Part shown: piece after piece, positions 16,621-26,000 of the stretch
How the letters are laid out: every line of letters starts with the position of its first letter
Position numbering within the stretch: the stretch's first letter is position 1
Assembly (NCBI RefSeq): GCF_050699935.1
Contig: NZ_JBOHGB010000013.1
Coordinates: 22,775 to 86,774 of the forward strand
Direction: 5' to 3'
Origin: Actinophytocola sp050699935
GTDB taxonomy: Bacteria > Actinomycetota > Actinomycetes > Mycobacteriales > Pseudonocardiaceae
DNA length: 64,000 nt
Made by a program: the position numbers and the translations under genes
The notes under the pieces: model-generated
Told to the model about the DNA's origin: nothing
Databases searched by the model: none
The model's input: only the letters and a program-made list of their open reading frames with translations

Positions 16621-17243
16621 GGACGCCGTTCCTGAGCGGCCGTACCAAGATCCGGTCGCTCGCCGAAGGCTCGCCGGGGCGGTCGAGGCGATCGCCGGCG
16701 CCTCGACCACGAGGATTACCGACGCGTTGGAGTACCAGGTGTTCAAGCTGACCGGTGCGGAGGGCCGGATGGCGCGCACGGAGGAGATCGCCGACGGCCT
16801 GATCAAGCTCGGCCCGCTCACAATCGCCGATGGCGTTCGAGGGTTTCACGCCGAAAGTCCCGCGCATAGCCGTGGTCGCACCCAAGCGGTTCCACGGCGC
16901 GGTCGAGGGCCTTATGAGCAGCTTCCGCAACGGCGTCCGAGGGGCGAAGGCGTTCTCCCAGGGTTTCGTACGCAAGTACCGGCTGACCGACTGCACCCTC
17001 CGCTTCACCACCTTCGACGGCGACGTGTGCGACTGGCAATGCCAGCCCGTACCTGGTGGCCAAGTCGACCTTCATGCGCCAGGGCGTGTCTGTACGGGAG
17101 TTCCAGGTCGAAACATCCACCGGGACGACATCGCCCACCCGCTCAACACGATGGCGTTGGCCTGCTATGCCAAGCTCGGCGGCACACCCTGTGTAGTCAG
17201 TGTGCCGCGTCGCCGGGTGATGGACGCGATCAGCGTCCATTAG
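16621..17243 (+). pseudogene. Frameshifted fragment resembling a prokaryotic Argonaute MID/PIWI region
   Basis: Several collinear pieces in different frames look like one protein. They run EEIADGLIKLGPL (frame 2), then PRIAVVAPKRFHGAVEGLMS and GVRGAKAFSQGFVRKYRL (frame 3), then SPYLVAKSTFMRQGVSVREF at 17044-17103 (frame 1). Frame 3 resumes with HPLNTMALACYAKLGGTP. The last two are the PIWI-type signature segments (KSxFxxQG-VxxQ and NxALxxYAKLGGTPW) of prokaryotic Argonautes, which use guide nucleic acids against invading DNA. At least three frame changes and a stop at 17243 before the rest of PIWI show that it is dead. Catalytic DEDX residues are not present. The family call is from memory of the pattern and needs a profile search. 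Confidence 0.5.
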
Positions 17244-17367
17244 TTGCCGGTTGCGACGACGTGCGGCCGGCAGGTCGGGTGCGTGGGTGCCGTGGCGTCA
17301 TCGAGGTCCACCCGTCCATGAGGCGTTGCAACGAGCCCCGCTTCGAGTCGAGCGGCCAGTCTTGTAC

Positions 17368-17399
17368 TTGACCTTGGGGTGCACACCAACCTTTAGGGT
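17368..17399 (+). promoter_or_regulatory. MerR-type metal promoter of the first P-type ATPase
   Basis: The -35 TTGACC (17368-17373) and -10 TAGGGT (17394-17399) are separated by 20 bases, the long spacing that requires DNA untwisting by a MerR-family activator. The spacer holds an imperfect dyad, TTGG at the left and CCAA at the right. The same arrangement recurs before the thioredoxin/CcdA operon and before the second ATPase. Transcription would begin near 17405, giving a leader of about 44 bases to the chosen GTG. Confidence 0.7.
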
Positions 17400-17448
17400 C
17401 GCAGGTTCAATGGATTCCTTTGACCACGACAGGGGCTGGGTGACAGGA

Positions 17449-19854
17449 GTGACCGAATCCTCCGTTTCGAACAGGCCGGATACACCGGTAGAGGCGGACC
17501 TCGAAGTTCGCCGCTATCGCCTGGTCTCCGGCTGTGTCGAATGCGCGAGCGACCTGACGCCGCTGCGCAGGGTCGAAGGCGTACGCGAGGTGCGCGTGCT
17601 TTCTGCCTCCGGCGTGCTCGCGATCGAGGCACCACGCAGCCTCAAGGACGTCGATGTGCTCAAGACCGCGGCGGCCGGCGGCCTGGTGCTGGAGCCGGAG
17701 CAGCCGGCAACGCTCGAGGAGAACGCGGTCAAGCGGCAGAAGTGGTGGCTGCGCCCGCCGATGGTGCTGCTCGGCATCGCCGTCGTGTTCATGATCGCTG
17801 CCAATGTCACCAACCGCATCTCGGTCGACTCCACCCTCGCCCGTTCGCTCGCGGCCGTGGCCATCGCGGCCGGCATCATCTATCCGGCCCGCAACGCGTG
17901 GGCGCTGCTGAAGAATCGCCGCCTGTCCATCAATGCGCTGCTGGTCGTCACGGTGGCCGGCGCGTTGCCTCTGGGCAAGGTGGTCGAGTGCGGCTACGTG
18001 GTGGTGATCTTTTCCCTCGGTGCGGTGCTGGAGACGTTCGTCGCCGACCGGGCGCGCAGGTCGATCCAGAACCTGATGGACCTGACTCCGCGGCGCGCCG
18101 AGCGGTTCGCCGCCGGCGGGTACGTGGAGACCGTCGCTGTGGAAGAGTTGCAGGTCGATGATGTCGTGTTGGTGCGCCCGGGTGCCCGGCTCCCGACCGA
18201 CGGCGTCGTGATCGAGGGCAGCTCGTGGGTGGACAACGCGGCCATCACCGGCGAGTCGATGCCACAGGAGACATTCTCGGGCGAGCCCGTCTACGGAGGC
18301 ACGCTCAACGGCGACGGGGCGCTGCGGATCAGGGTGACCAGGCGGTTCGAGGACGCGGTGCTGGTGAAGGTCATCCACGAGGTGGAGGAGGCTCAGCAGA
18401 ACCGCGGCAACGCCCAGCGCTTCGCCGAGAAGTTCGGCATGACCTACACCCCGCTGATGATCGTTGTCGCCGTGCTGATGGCGGTGCTCGGACCAACGGT
18501 GTTCGGGCTGCCATTCGAGGACGCCTGGTATCGCGCGCTGGTCGTGCTGATCGTGTCCTGCTCGTGCGCGCTGGTGGTGTCGGTGCCGGCGACCGTGATC
18601 GCCGCGGTGGCCAGGGCCGCCCGTGACGGCGTCCTGGTCAAGGGTGGCGCCTATCTCGAGCTGCTCACCAGGGTGCGCGCGGTGGCGTTCGACAAGACCG
18701 GCACGCTGACCCTCGGCCGTCCGCGCCTGACCAGCGTGCATCCGCTCGCCGGGCACGACGAGCAGGAGCTGCTGCGCTTGGCCGCCGCGGTGGAGTCGAC
18801 AGCGACGCATCCGATCGCGGAGGCGATCGTCCACGCCGCGCGTGACCGCGGGGTCGAGATCCGCCCGGCTGCCGACGCCCGCATGATGGTCGGCATGGGC
18901 GCCGAGGCCACGGTGGACGGCAGGCGGATCGTCGTCGGCCGGGCCGGCGACTACTCGGACGACCAGGCCGCGCTGGCCGCACTTGCCGCGGTCGAGTCCG
19001 CCGCGGCCACCCCGGTCGCGGTCACCGCCGACGACACGCTGATCGGCCTGCTCGGGCTGGCCGACCAGCCCCGGCCCGAGGCGGTCGAGGCGATCGCCCA
19101 GCTGCGCGAACTGGGCATCACACACACCACCATGCTGACCGGCGACCGGCAGAAGGTGGCCAGGGTGGTCGCGGACCAGCTGGGTGTCGAGAACGTCTCG
19201 GCCGAGCTGATGCCCAAGGGCAAGAGCGCCGCCGTCGCAGGACTGAAGAAGCGGCACGGCGTCGTTGTCATGGTCGGTGACGGTGTCAACGACGCCCCGG
19301 CGATGGCCACTGCGGACGTGGCCGTGGTGATGGGCGCGGTCGGCACCGACGTAGCCACGGAGACCGCCGATGTGGCACTGATGTCCGACGACCTCACCAA
19401 GCTGCCGCAAGCCATCTCGCTGGCCCGCCGGGCGAACCGGATCATCGCGCAGAACATGATCGTGGCGTTGACCGTGGTGGCCGCACTGGTGGTGGCCGCG
19501 GTGTCCGGTGCGTTCAACCTGATCCAGGGCGTGCTCGTCAACGAGGCGTTCGCGATCCTGGTCATCTCCAACGGCCTGCGCCTACTACGGGGCCGCAAGC
19601 CGGCCACGGCCACCGAGGCGCCCGCGGCCACGGCCACCGAGGCGCCCGCGAGCAGCTCCAGTACGGCTGCGGCGCTCCCTGCGCCGGTGGCCGCCGGTGA
19701 TGGCTGTGGTGACGGGTGCGGCTGCGGTACGTCGGCGAAGGCTGAGCCGGTCGTGGCCGCGTCCGCTGCCGGCGATGGCTGTGGCGACGGGTGCGGCTGC
19801 GGTACGTCGGACGGGAGCGAGTCGATCACGTTGCAGCGGCCGGGCAGCGCCTGA
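17449..19854 (+). CDS. P1B-type heavy-metal-translocating ATPase with CSC motif and Cys-rich tail
   Basis: The 801-residue protein pumps a soft or transition metal. In order it has a degenerate HMA domain with Cys29-Val-Glu-Cys32, transmembrane segments, and the TGES phosphatase loop (AITGESMPQE). The membrane motif is SCSC near residue 370, where family members usually have CPC. After it come DKTGTLT (D415), HP (THPIAEAIV) and GDGVNDAPA. The C-terminus carries two copies of a 15-residue Cys-Gly-Asp repeat (GDGCGDGCGCG) likely to bind metal. The GTG at 17449 is chosen by homology with the second ATPase and because an ATG at 17410 would lie only about five bases after the predicted transcription start. 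A strong hairpin follows. Metal specificity is unknown. Confidence 0.88.
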   Translation: MTESSVSNRPDTPVEADLEVRRYRLVSGCVECASDLTPLRRVEGVREVRVLSASGVLAIEAPRSLKDVDVLKTAAAGGLVLEPEQPATLEENAVKRQKWWLRPPMVLLGIAVVFMIAANVTNRISVDSTLARSLAAVAIAAGIIYPARNAWALLKNRRLSINALLVVTVAGALPLGKVVECGYVVVIFSLGAVLETFVADRARRSIQNLMDLTPRRAERFAAGGYVETVAVEELQVDDVVLVRPGARLPTDGVVIEGSSWVDNAAITGESMPQETFSGEPVYGGTLNGDGALRIRVTRRFEDAVLVKVIHEVEEAQQNRGNAQRFAEKFGMTYTPLMIVVAVLMAVLGPTVFGLPFEDAWYRALVVLIVSCSCALVVSVPATVIAAVARAARDGVLVKGGAYLELLTRVRAVAFDKTGTLTLGRPRLTSVHPLAGHDEQELLRLAAAVESTATHPIAEAIVHAARDRGVEIRPAADARMMVGMGAEATVDGRRIVVGRAGDYSDDQAALAALAAVESAAATPVAVTADDTLIGLLGLADQPRPEAVEAIAQLRELGITHTTMLTGDRQKVARVVADQLGVENVSAELMPKGKSAAVAGLKKRHGVVVMVGDGVNDAPAMATADVAVVMGAVGTDVATETADVALMSDDLTKLPQAISLARRANRIIAQNMIVALTVVAALVVAAVSGAFNLIQGVLVNEAFAILVISNGLRLLRGRKPATATEAPAATATEAPASSSSTAAALPAPVAAGDGCGDGCGCGTSAKAEPVVAASAAGDGCGDGCGCGTSDGSESITLQRPGSA

Positions 19855-19880
19855 CCGGACCCCGAACGACAGCCAGCCAG

Positions 19881-19910
19881 CAAGGGCGCCACGCACCGGT
19901 GGCGCCCTTG
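19881..19910 (+). terminator. Strong hairpin after the first P-type ATPase
   Basis: A perfect 12-base-pair GC-rich stem (CAAGGGCGCCAC with its complement) closes a six-base loop 27 bases after the ATPase stop. No T-run follows, as is usual in actinomycetes. It separates the ATPase transcript from the NRPS promoter 57 bases downstream. Confidence 0.75.
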
Positions 19911-19966
19911 CTCTGTGGCGGCACCCGGCAGGCGACTGCGTGTGAATTTCGATTGTGCGCCCGAGG

Positions 19967-19997
19967 TTGACTTGAAGTCGGGTTCAACTAGAACACT
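19967..19997 (+). promoter_or_regulatory. Redox-type MerR/SoxR-like promoter of the Ser-Gly NRPS operon
   Basis: The site has TTGACT (19967-19972), a 19-base spacer and AACACT (19992-19997). The spacer contains TTGAAG followed closely by TTCAA, a near dyad. The same -35, spacer length and -10 occur at 40855-40885, 47009-47039 and 50628-50658. The 19-base spacing is diagnostic of MerR-family activation. The predicted start near 20004 leaves about 84 bases of leader before the NRPS ATG. Confidence 0.78.
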
Positions 19998-20087
19998 ACC
20001 TGCAGTGTAGGGGAATGGAGCGATCCAAGAGGCGTGCGTAGATGGTGAGCTTCGTCCGGATTGGCTGCATCGAGGGGCTCTATACAC

Positions 20088-23000
20088 ATGCCGTTGACCG
20101 ACGAGTTAAGGCTTTTAGCCGCGCAATCCGAAGTCTGGACCGCACACGAGATAGACCCAGAAAATCCACAGTTCAACTGTGCCGGGTATCTCGATCTACG
20201 GGGGCCGTTCCGGCCCGATCTGTTCGCCCGGGCCATCGAAACCGTCGATGACGAGTGTGAGGCTCTGCGGCTGCGCCCGGACACCGGGTATGGCGACGGT
20301 TCATCCGGTGTCTCGGCTCGCCTCGCCGATCCGGGGCTCATCCGCTTGGAGACCATCGACCTCGCGGCAACGGAGTCGGCCGAGGCCGCGGCCCTCGCCT
20401 GGATGGAAGACGACGTCGCGACACCGTTGCGGCTGGGTACGGACAAGCTAGTGCGGCTCGCACTGTTCCGGCTCACCCCCGACCGGCATCTGTTCTATCT
20501 GCGATACCACCACCTCGTGATGGACGGTTACGGGCAGGTCCTCTACTGGCGCCGGCTGGCGCGGGTGTACTCGGCACTCGCGGAGGAACGGCAGCCGCCA
20601 CGCCGCCCGTTCGGTGGGCTCGGTGATCTCGCGGACGAAGCCCGCGCCTATGCGGTATCCGCGGAACAGAGTGTCGACCGAGCGTACTGGTGGAACCGCA
20701 TGGTGGACGCGCCGGAAAAGCTCGACCTCGGGGGCGCTCCGGACCAGGCCGGCGGCGTGTTGCGGGCCGGGCCACAGACCGGTGTGCCCATGCGGATACT
20801 GCACAGCGCCGCCGCGGCGCGGGATACGCACTGGTCCGTGCTCGTGATCGCGGCCCTGGCGGCCTACCTGCACAGGCTCACTGGACGTGACGACCTTGTC
20901 ATCGGCTTCCCGGTGCGCTCACGCACCACCCGGCTCGCGCTGACCACGCCGGCGATGGTGTCCAACGAACTCCCGTTGCGGCTCTCCGTGCCGGACCACA
21001 CGACGCTCGCCGCACTCGTGACGCAGACTGGTGCGGCGATACGTGACCTGCTCGGTCATCAGCGCTTCAGGGGTGAGGAGCTGTACCGGTCGCTCCGAGC
21101 CGCGCGGCCGGACAGCGACCTGCCGACCGTGGTCGCGAATGTGATTCAGTTCGACGAATCGTTGCGCTTCGGGGACAGCATCGGCGCAATTAGACAGCTC
21201 TCGGTCGGCCCGGTACGGGGCTTGTCATTCGATTTCTACGGCGGGGTGTCGGAAAGCACGCTGGGACTGGATGTGAGTGCCGTCGCGTCGGCCTTCGGCC
21301 GCTCCGACGTGAACAGGCACCACAATAGATTCGCCGCTTTTCTTGAAACCTTTCTCGCGGCGCGCGATGGTACCCTGGTCAACGCGCTGGAATTGCTCGA
21401 ATCGCGCGAGCGGACACTGCTCGAGACGAATTTCAACGACACCGCCCGCGACTACGACCTGTCCGACACGCTTCCCGAACTGGTTGCGGCACAAGCCGCG
21501 CGGACTCCGGACTCCGTAGCGATCAGCGCGGCCGACGGCACGTTGACCTATGCCGAGTTCCTCGATCGGGCAGATCGACTCGCGTCGCATCTCGCCGGAC
21601 TGGGCGTACGGCCCGGCGACATCGTCGGGGTACGCGACGTGCGTTCGCCGGAGTTGGTCGTCTCCCTGCTGGCGATCCTTCGTGCGGGTGCGGCGTACCT
21701 GCCGCTGGACCCAGAGCTACCTCGGGCGAGGCTGCGGTTTCAGATCGAGGACGCCAGGGTCCACGTCGTTCTGACCCGCTCGACACTGCCGGCCCTCGAC
21801 GCCCCGGTCGTCGTACCGGTCGACACCGTGCTGCCGGACCTGCCCGCCGCGCACGCACCCGACGTGGCGACCGGACCGGACGACGCCGCATACGTGATCT
21901 ACACCTCGGGGTCCACCGGACAGCCGAAGGGCGTCGTGGTGCCGCATCGGGGCATCTGCAACCGGCTCGCGTGGATGCGCGACGACTACGGCGTCGACGC
22001 GAGCGACCGGGTCCTGCAGAAGACGAGCTTCGGCTTCGACGTGTCGGTGTGGGAGTTCTTCCTGCCATTGATCACGGGCGGTGTGCTGCGGATGCTGGAC
22101 CCCGGCGCGCAACGGGATCCCGACCTGGTGGCCCGTGCCGTGGCCGACGACGGCATCACCGTGCTGCACTTCGTCCCGTCGATGCTGGACTTGTTCCTGC
22201 AGGAGCACGGCGCGCATGACCTCGGCACGCTGCGGCACGTCTTCTGCAGCGGCGAGGCGCTTCGTTCGTCCACTGTGGAGAAGTTTTTCGCACGTTTCCC
22301 GGTCGGCGTCCGGCTGCACAATCTGTATGGCCCCACAGAGGCGGCGGTCGACGTCACCGCGTGGGAATGCCGGCCGGGGACCGATCCGCGAACGGTACCT
22401 ATCGGTCGCCCGGTCGCGAACACGCAGATCCACATCCTGGATGGTGGTGGTCGGCGCGTACCGATCGGCGTACCTGGTGAGCTGTACATCGGCGGTGTAC
22501 AGGTGGCCAGCGGATACCTGCATCGGTCGGAGCTGACCGAGCAGAAGTTCGTTCCCAACCCGTTCGGCGCGGGCCGGCTCTACCGCACCGGGGACGTCGC
22601 TCGCTGGCGGGACGACGGCGTGCTCGAGTTCCTGGGCCGCGCCGACCACCAGATCAAGGTGCGTGGCTACCGCATCGAGCCGGGCGAGATCGAGGCCGCG
22701 CTGCTCACTCACCCGGCGGTGCGCCAGGCCGTCGTGGTCGCGGACGATGACGAGGGGGCCCGCCGGATTCTTGCCCACGTGGTCCGCACCGGGGAGCTCG
22801 ACCGCGACGAACTGCGTCGCCACCTCGCCGAGCAGCTGCCGGCGTACATGATCCCCGCGGTGCTGCTGCCGTTGGACGCAATCCCGTTGCTACCCAACGG
22901 AAAGATCGACCACGGCGCGTTGCGTGAGCTTCGGCTCGCGCGCTCCGAGGCGGACGACTCGTCCACGACACCGCCGGAAACCCCGCGAGAGCACCAGCTC

Positions 23001-26000
23001 GCGGAGGTGTGGCAGGACGTGCTCGACGTGCGCGCCGTGGATGTGCGGGACTCGTTCTTCGCCCTCGGCGGAGACTCGATGCTCGCGATCAAGGTGCGCA
23101 CCGAGCTCGGACGCCGCCACCGGCTCTCCTTCACGGTCGCGGAGCTGTTCGCCGGACCGACGATCCGGGAACTGGCCGGGCGGCTCGTCCCGGTGCCCGC
23201 CGATCCGGTGCGCAGCGAGCCGTTCGGCCTGCTCGATGCGGCGGACCTGGCACTGTTACCGGACGGCCTGGACGACGCGTACCCGCTCGGTTCGATGCAA
23301 GCCGGCATGCTCTATGCCAGCTCCCACCAGGAGGACTCATCTGTCTACCGGGTGGTCACCAGCGTCGCGGTGCCCGCCTCTCTGGACATCGACGACCTTC
23401 GTGCGGCGTGCCGGGAAACCGTGGCCCGGCATCCACAGCTGCGCTGTTCGATCGAACTGGCCCGCTACTCCGAGCCACTGCAGCTGGTGCATTCTCATGT
23501 GGACGTGCCGCTGGAGGTGCTGGACGATCTCGGCGAGCTCGACGCCGATGCACGCGCGGATGCCGTCGCCCAGTTCGTGGAGCGCGCCAAGGGAACCGTG
23601 TTCGACGTCGCCGAGCCTCCGTTGCTGCGGTTCGCGGTGCATCCGTGCGGTGCGGACGGGTTCCAGTTCACCGCGATCGAGCACCACGTCCTCCTGGACG
23701 GCTGGAGCGACGTGCTGCTGCTCGAGGAGATCATCGATCGCTACCACGCTGTTCGGACGGGAACGTCGCGTCCGACGGAGCCCGTGCGGTCCGTGTATCG
23801 CGACTTCGTGGCGGCCGAACGGGCCACGCTCGCCGACCCGGCCGCCCGTGACTACTGGGTCGAGACGCTGCGCGACGCTCCCGTGACCACGTTGGTCCCA
23901 CACCACGACGGGCCGCGGTTCGACACCTCGCGGGTTCGCCGGTTCGAGCTGGACCTGGCACCCGACCTGGCGTTGACGTTGCGCGCCGTGTCGAAGGAAC
24001 ACGACCTCCCGCTGAAGTCGCTGCTGGTCGTGTCGCATGTACTGGCACTGGCCACCGTGAGCGGGCTGGACGAGGTCGTGACCGGAGTGGTCGCCAATGC
24101 CCGGTTGGAGGAGCCCGGCGGGGACGAGGTCGTCGGCGTCTTCCTGAACACGTTGCCGCTGCGCGTGGACGTCACCGGCGGCACGCCCCTCGAGTTGGCC
24201 CGTCGCGTGCTCGCGTGGGAACAGCGATCCGCCCCGCACCGGCGGTATCCGTACGGACAGATCCAGCGTGATCTCGGGGAGTCCTCGCAGATCGGCACGG
24301 TGCGGAGCTACGTCAACTTCATGGACTTCCACCGGGAGCGCTACCGCACCGGGCGGGCGGCACTCGACGCCACACTCAGCGTCGCGGACACCAACTTTCC
24401 GATGGCGGTCGATTTCCTGGTCGAACCCGGCACCGGAGCCTTACGCGGCTGGCTGGACTGCGATGTGGCAGTACTGCCCGAAGAGCTGTGCCACCGGCTC
24501 GCCGGGTACCACCGCCGCGCCCTGGAGACGATCGCCGCCCACCCGGAGCTGGCTGTCTCGTCCATCGACCTGCTGTCCTCGGAAGAACACCAGGCGCTCG
24601 CGTCGTGGCATGGGCCGGCCACCGACTACGACCGCACCGCGACGGTGCACGGGATGTTCGAGGCGCAGACCGCCCGCACCCCCGACGCTCCCGCGGTGAC
24701 GCACCATGAGAACAGTGTCAGCTATGCCGAGTTGAATGCCGCCGCCAACCGCATCGCCCACCGGCTGGTTCAGGTCGGTGTCCGGCCGGGCGACCTGGTG
24801 GGAGTCAGCGTGCGCCGGAGCGTGCGGTTGGTCGCCGCGCTGGTCGGTGTGCTCAAAGCCGGCGCAGCGTACGTGCCGATGGACCCGACATTTCCGTTGC
24901 CACGCTTACGCACGATCGCGGCGGACGCGGACATCAAGTGCCTTGTCCGGGAGTCCGGCACGCTGGATCTCGACGGACCGGTCGCGGTCGACCTGGACCA
25001 TGAGATGCGTGTGCTCGACGACCTGCCGGCCACCGTGGCACCGGTGCGGGGCAGTGGCGAGGACCGCGCATACGTGATGTACACATCGGGATCCACCGGC
25101 GCCCCCAAAGGCGCGGTGGTGACCCATCGCAACGTCGTCAACTTCTTTACCGGCATGGACGACCGCGTTGGCTGCGGCGCCGACGACGTCGTACTCGCCG
25201 TCACCAGCATCTCGTTCGACATCTCGGTGCTGGAGCTGATCTGGCCACTGACCCGAGGCGCGCACGTCGTGGTTGCCGGGGAGCAGATCGCCCATAACCT
25301 GGTGCGTCCGGACAGCACCGGCGAGGTTGACCACCCGCTCGGGTTCAGCCTGTTCTTCTTCGCGGCCGCTGCCGGCGAGCATGGTGCGCAGGAGGCCTAC
25401 CGGCTGGTGCTGGACGCGGCGCGGTTCGCCGACACGCACGGGTTCCGAGCGATCTGGACCCCGGAGAGACACTTCCACGAGTTCGGGGGGCTGTATCCGA
25501 ACCCGTCGGTGATGTCCGCCGCGCTGGCCACCGCCACCGACCGCATCGCGCTGCGTAGCGGTAGCGTCGTCGGTCCGCTTCACGACCCCGTCCGGCTCGC
25601 CGAGGAATGGTCCCTTGTGGACAACCTGTCCGGTGGGCGGGTCGGTCTTGCCTTCGCCTCGGGATGGAACTCGAACGACTTCGTGTTCTTCCCCGACCAC
25701 TTCGCCGAGCGCAAGAAGGTGATGGTCGAGCACCTCGAACAGTTCCGGGCGCTGTGGCGAGGCGACCCCGTCGAGCGGACCGGCGGCAGTGGCGAGCAGG
25801 TCCGGGTGAGGATCTTTCCGCGGCCCCGCCAGGCCGAACCACCCCTGTGGCTCACGTCAGTGGGCACGGTTGCCACCTTCCAGCAGGCCGGTCGGCACGG
25901 CGTCAACGTGCTCACGCATCTGCTCGGGCAACCGCCGGACGCGCTCGCGGAGAAGATCACCGCGTACCGCGAGGCGCGCCGTGAGGCCGGCCATGAGGGA

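Noticed and set aside
17407..19410. 667-codon minus-strand open frame opposite the first P-type ATPase
   Set aside because: Its translation is His/Arg/Asp-rich low-complexity sequence without any domain, and the opposite strand has a complete P1B ATPase. This is a normal antisense effect of high GC.
19602..19812. Possible tandem repeat or CRISPR-like array
   Set aside because: The repeats are in-frame codon repeats of the ATPase tail (Ala-Thr-Glu-Ala-Pro and Cys-Gly-Asp units); there are no spacers or cas genes.
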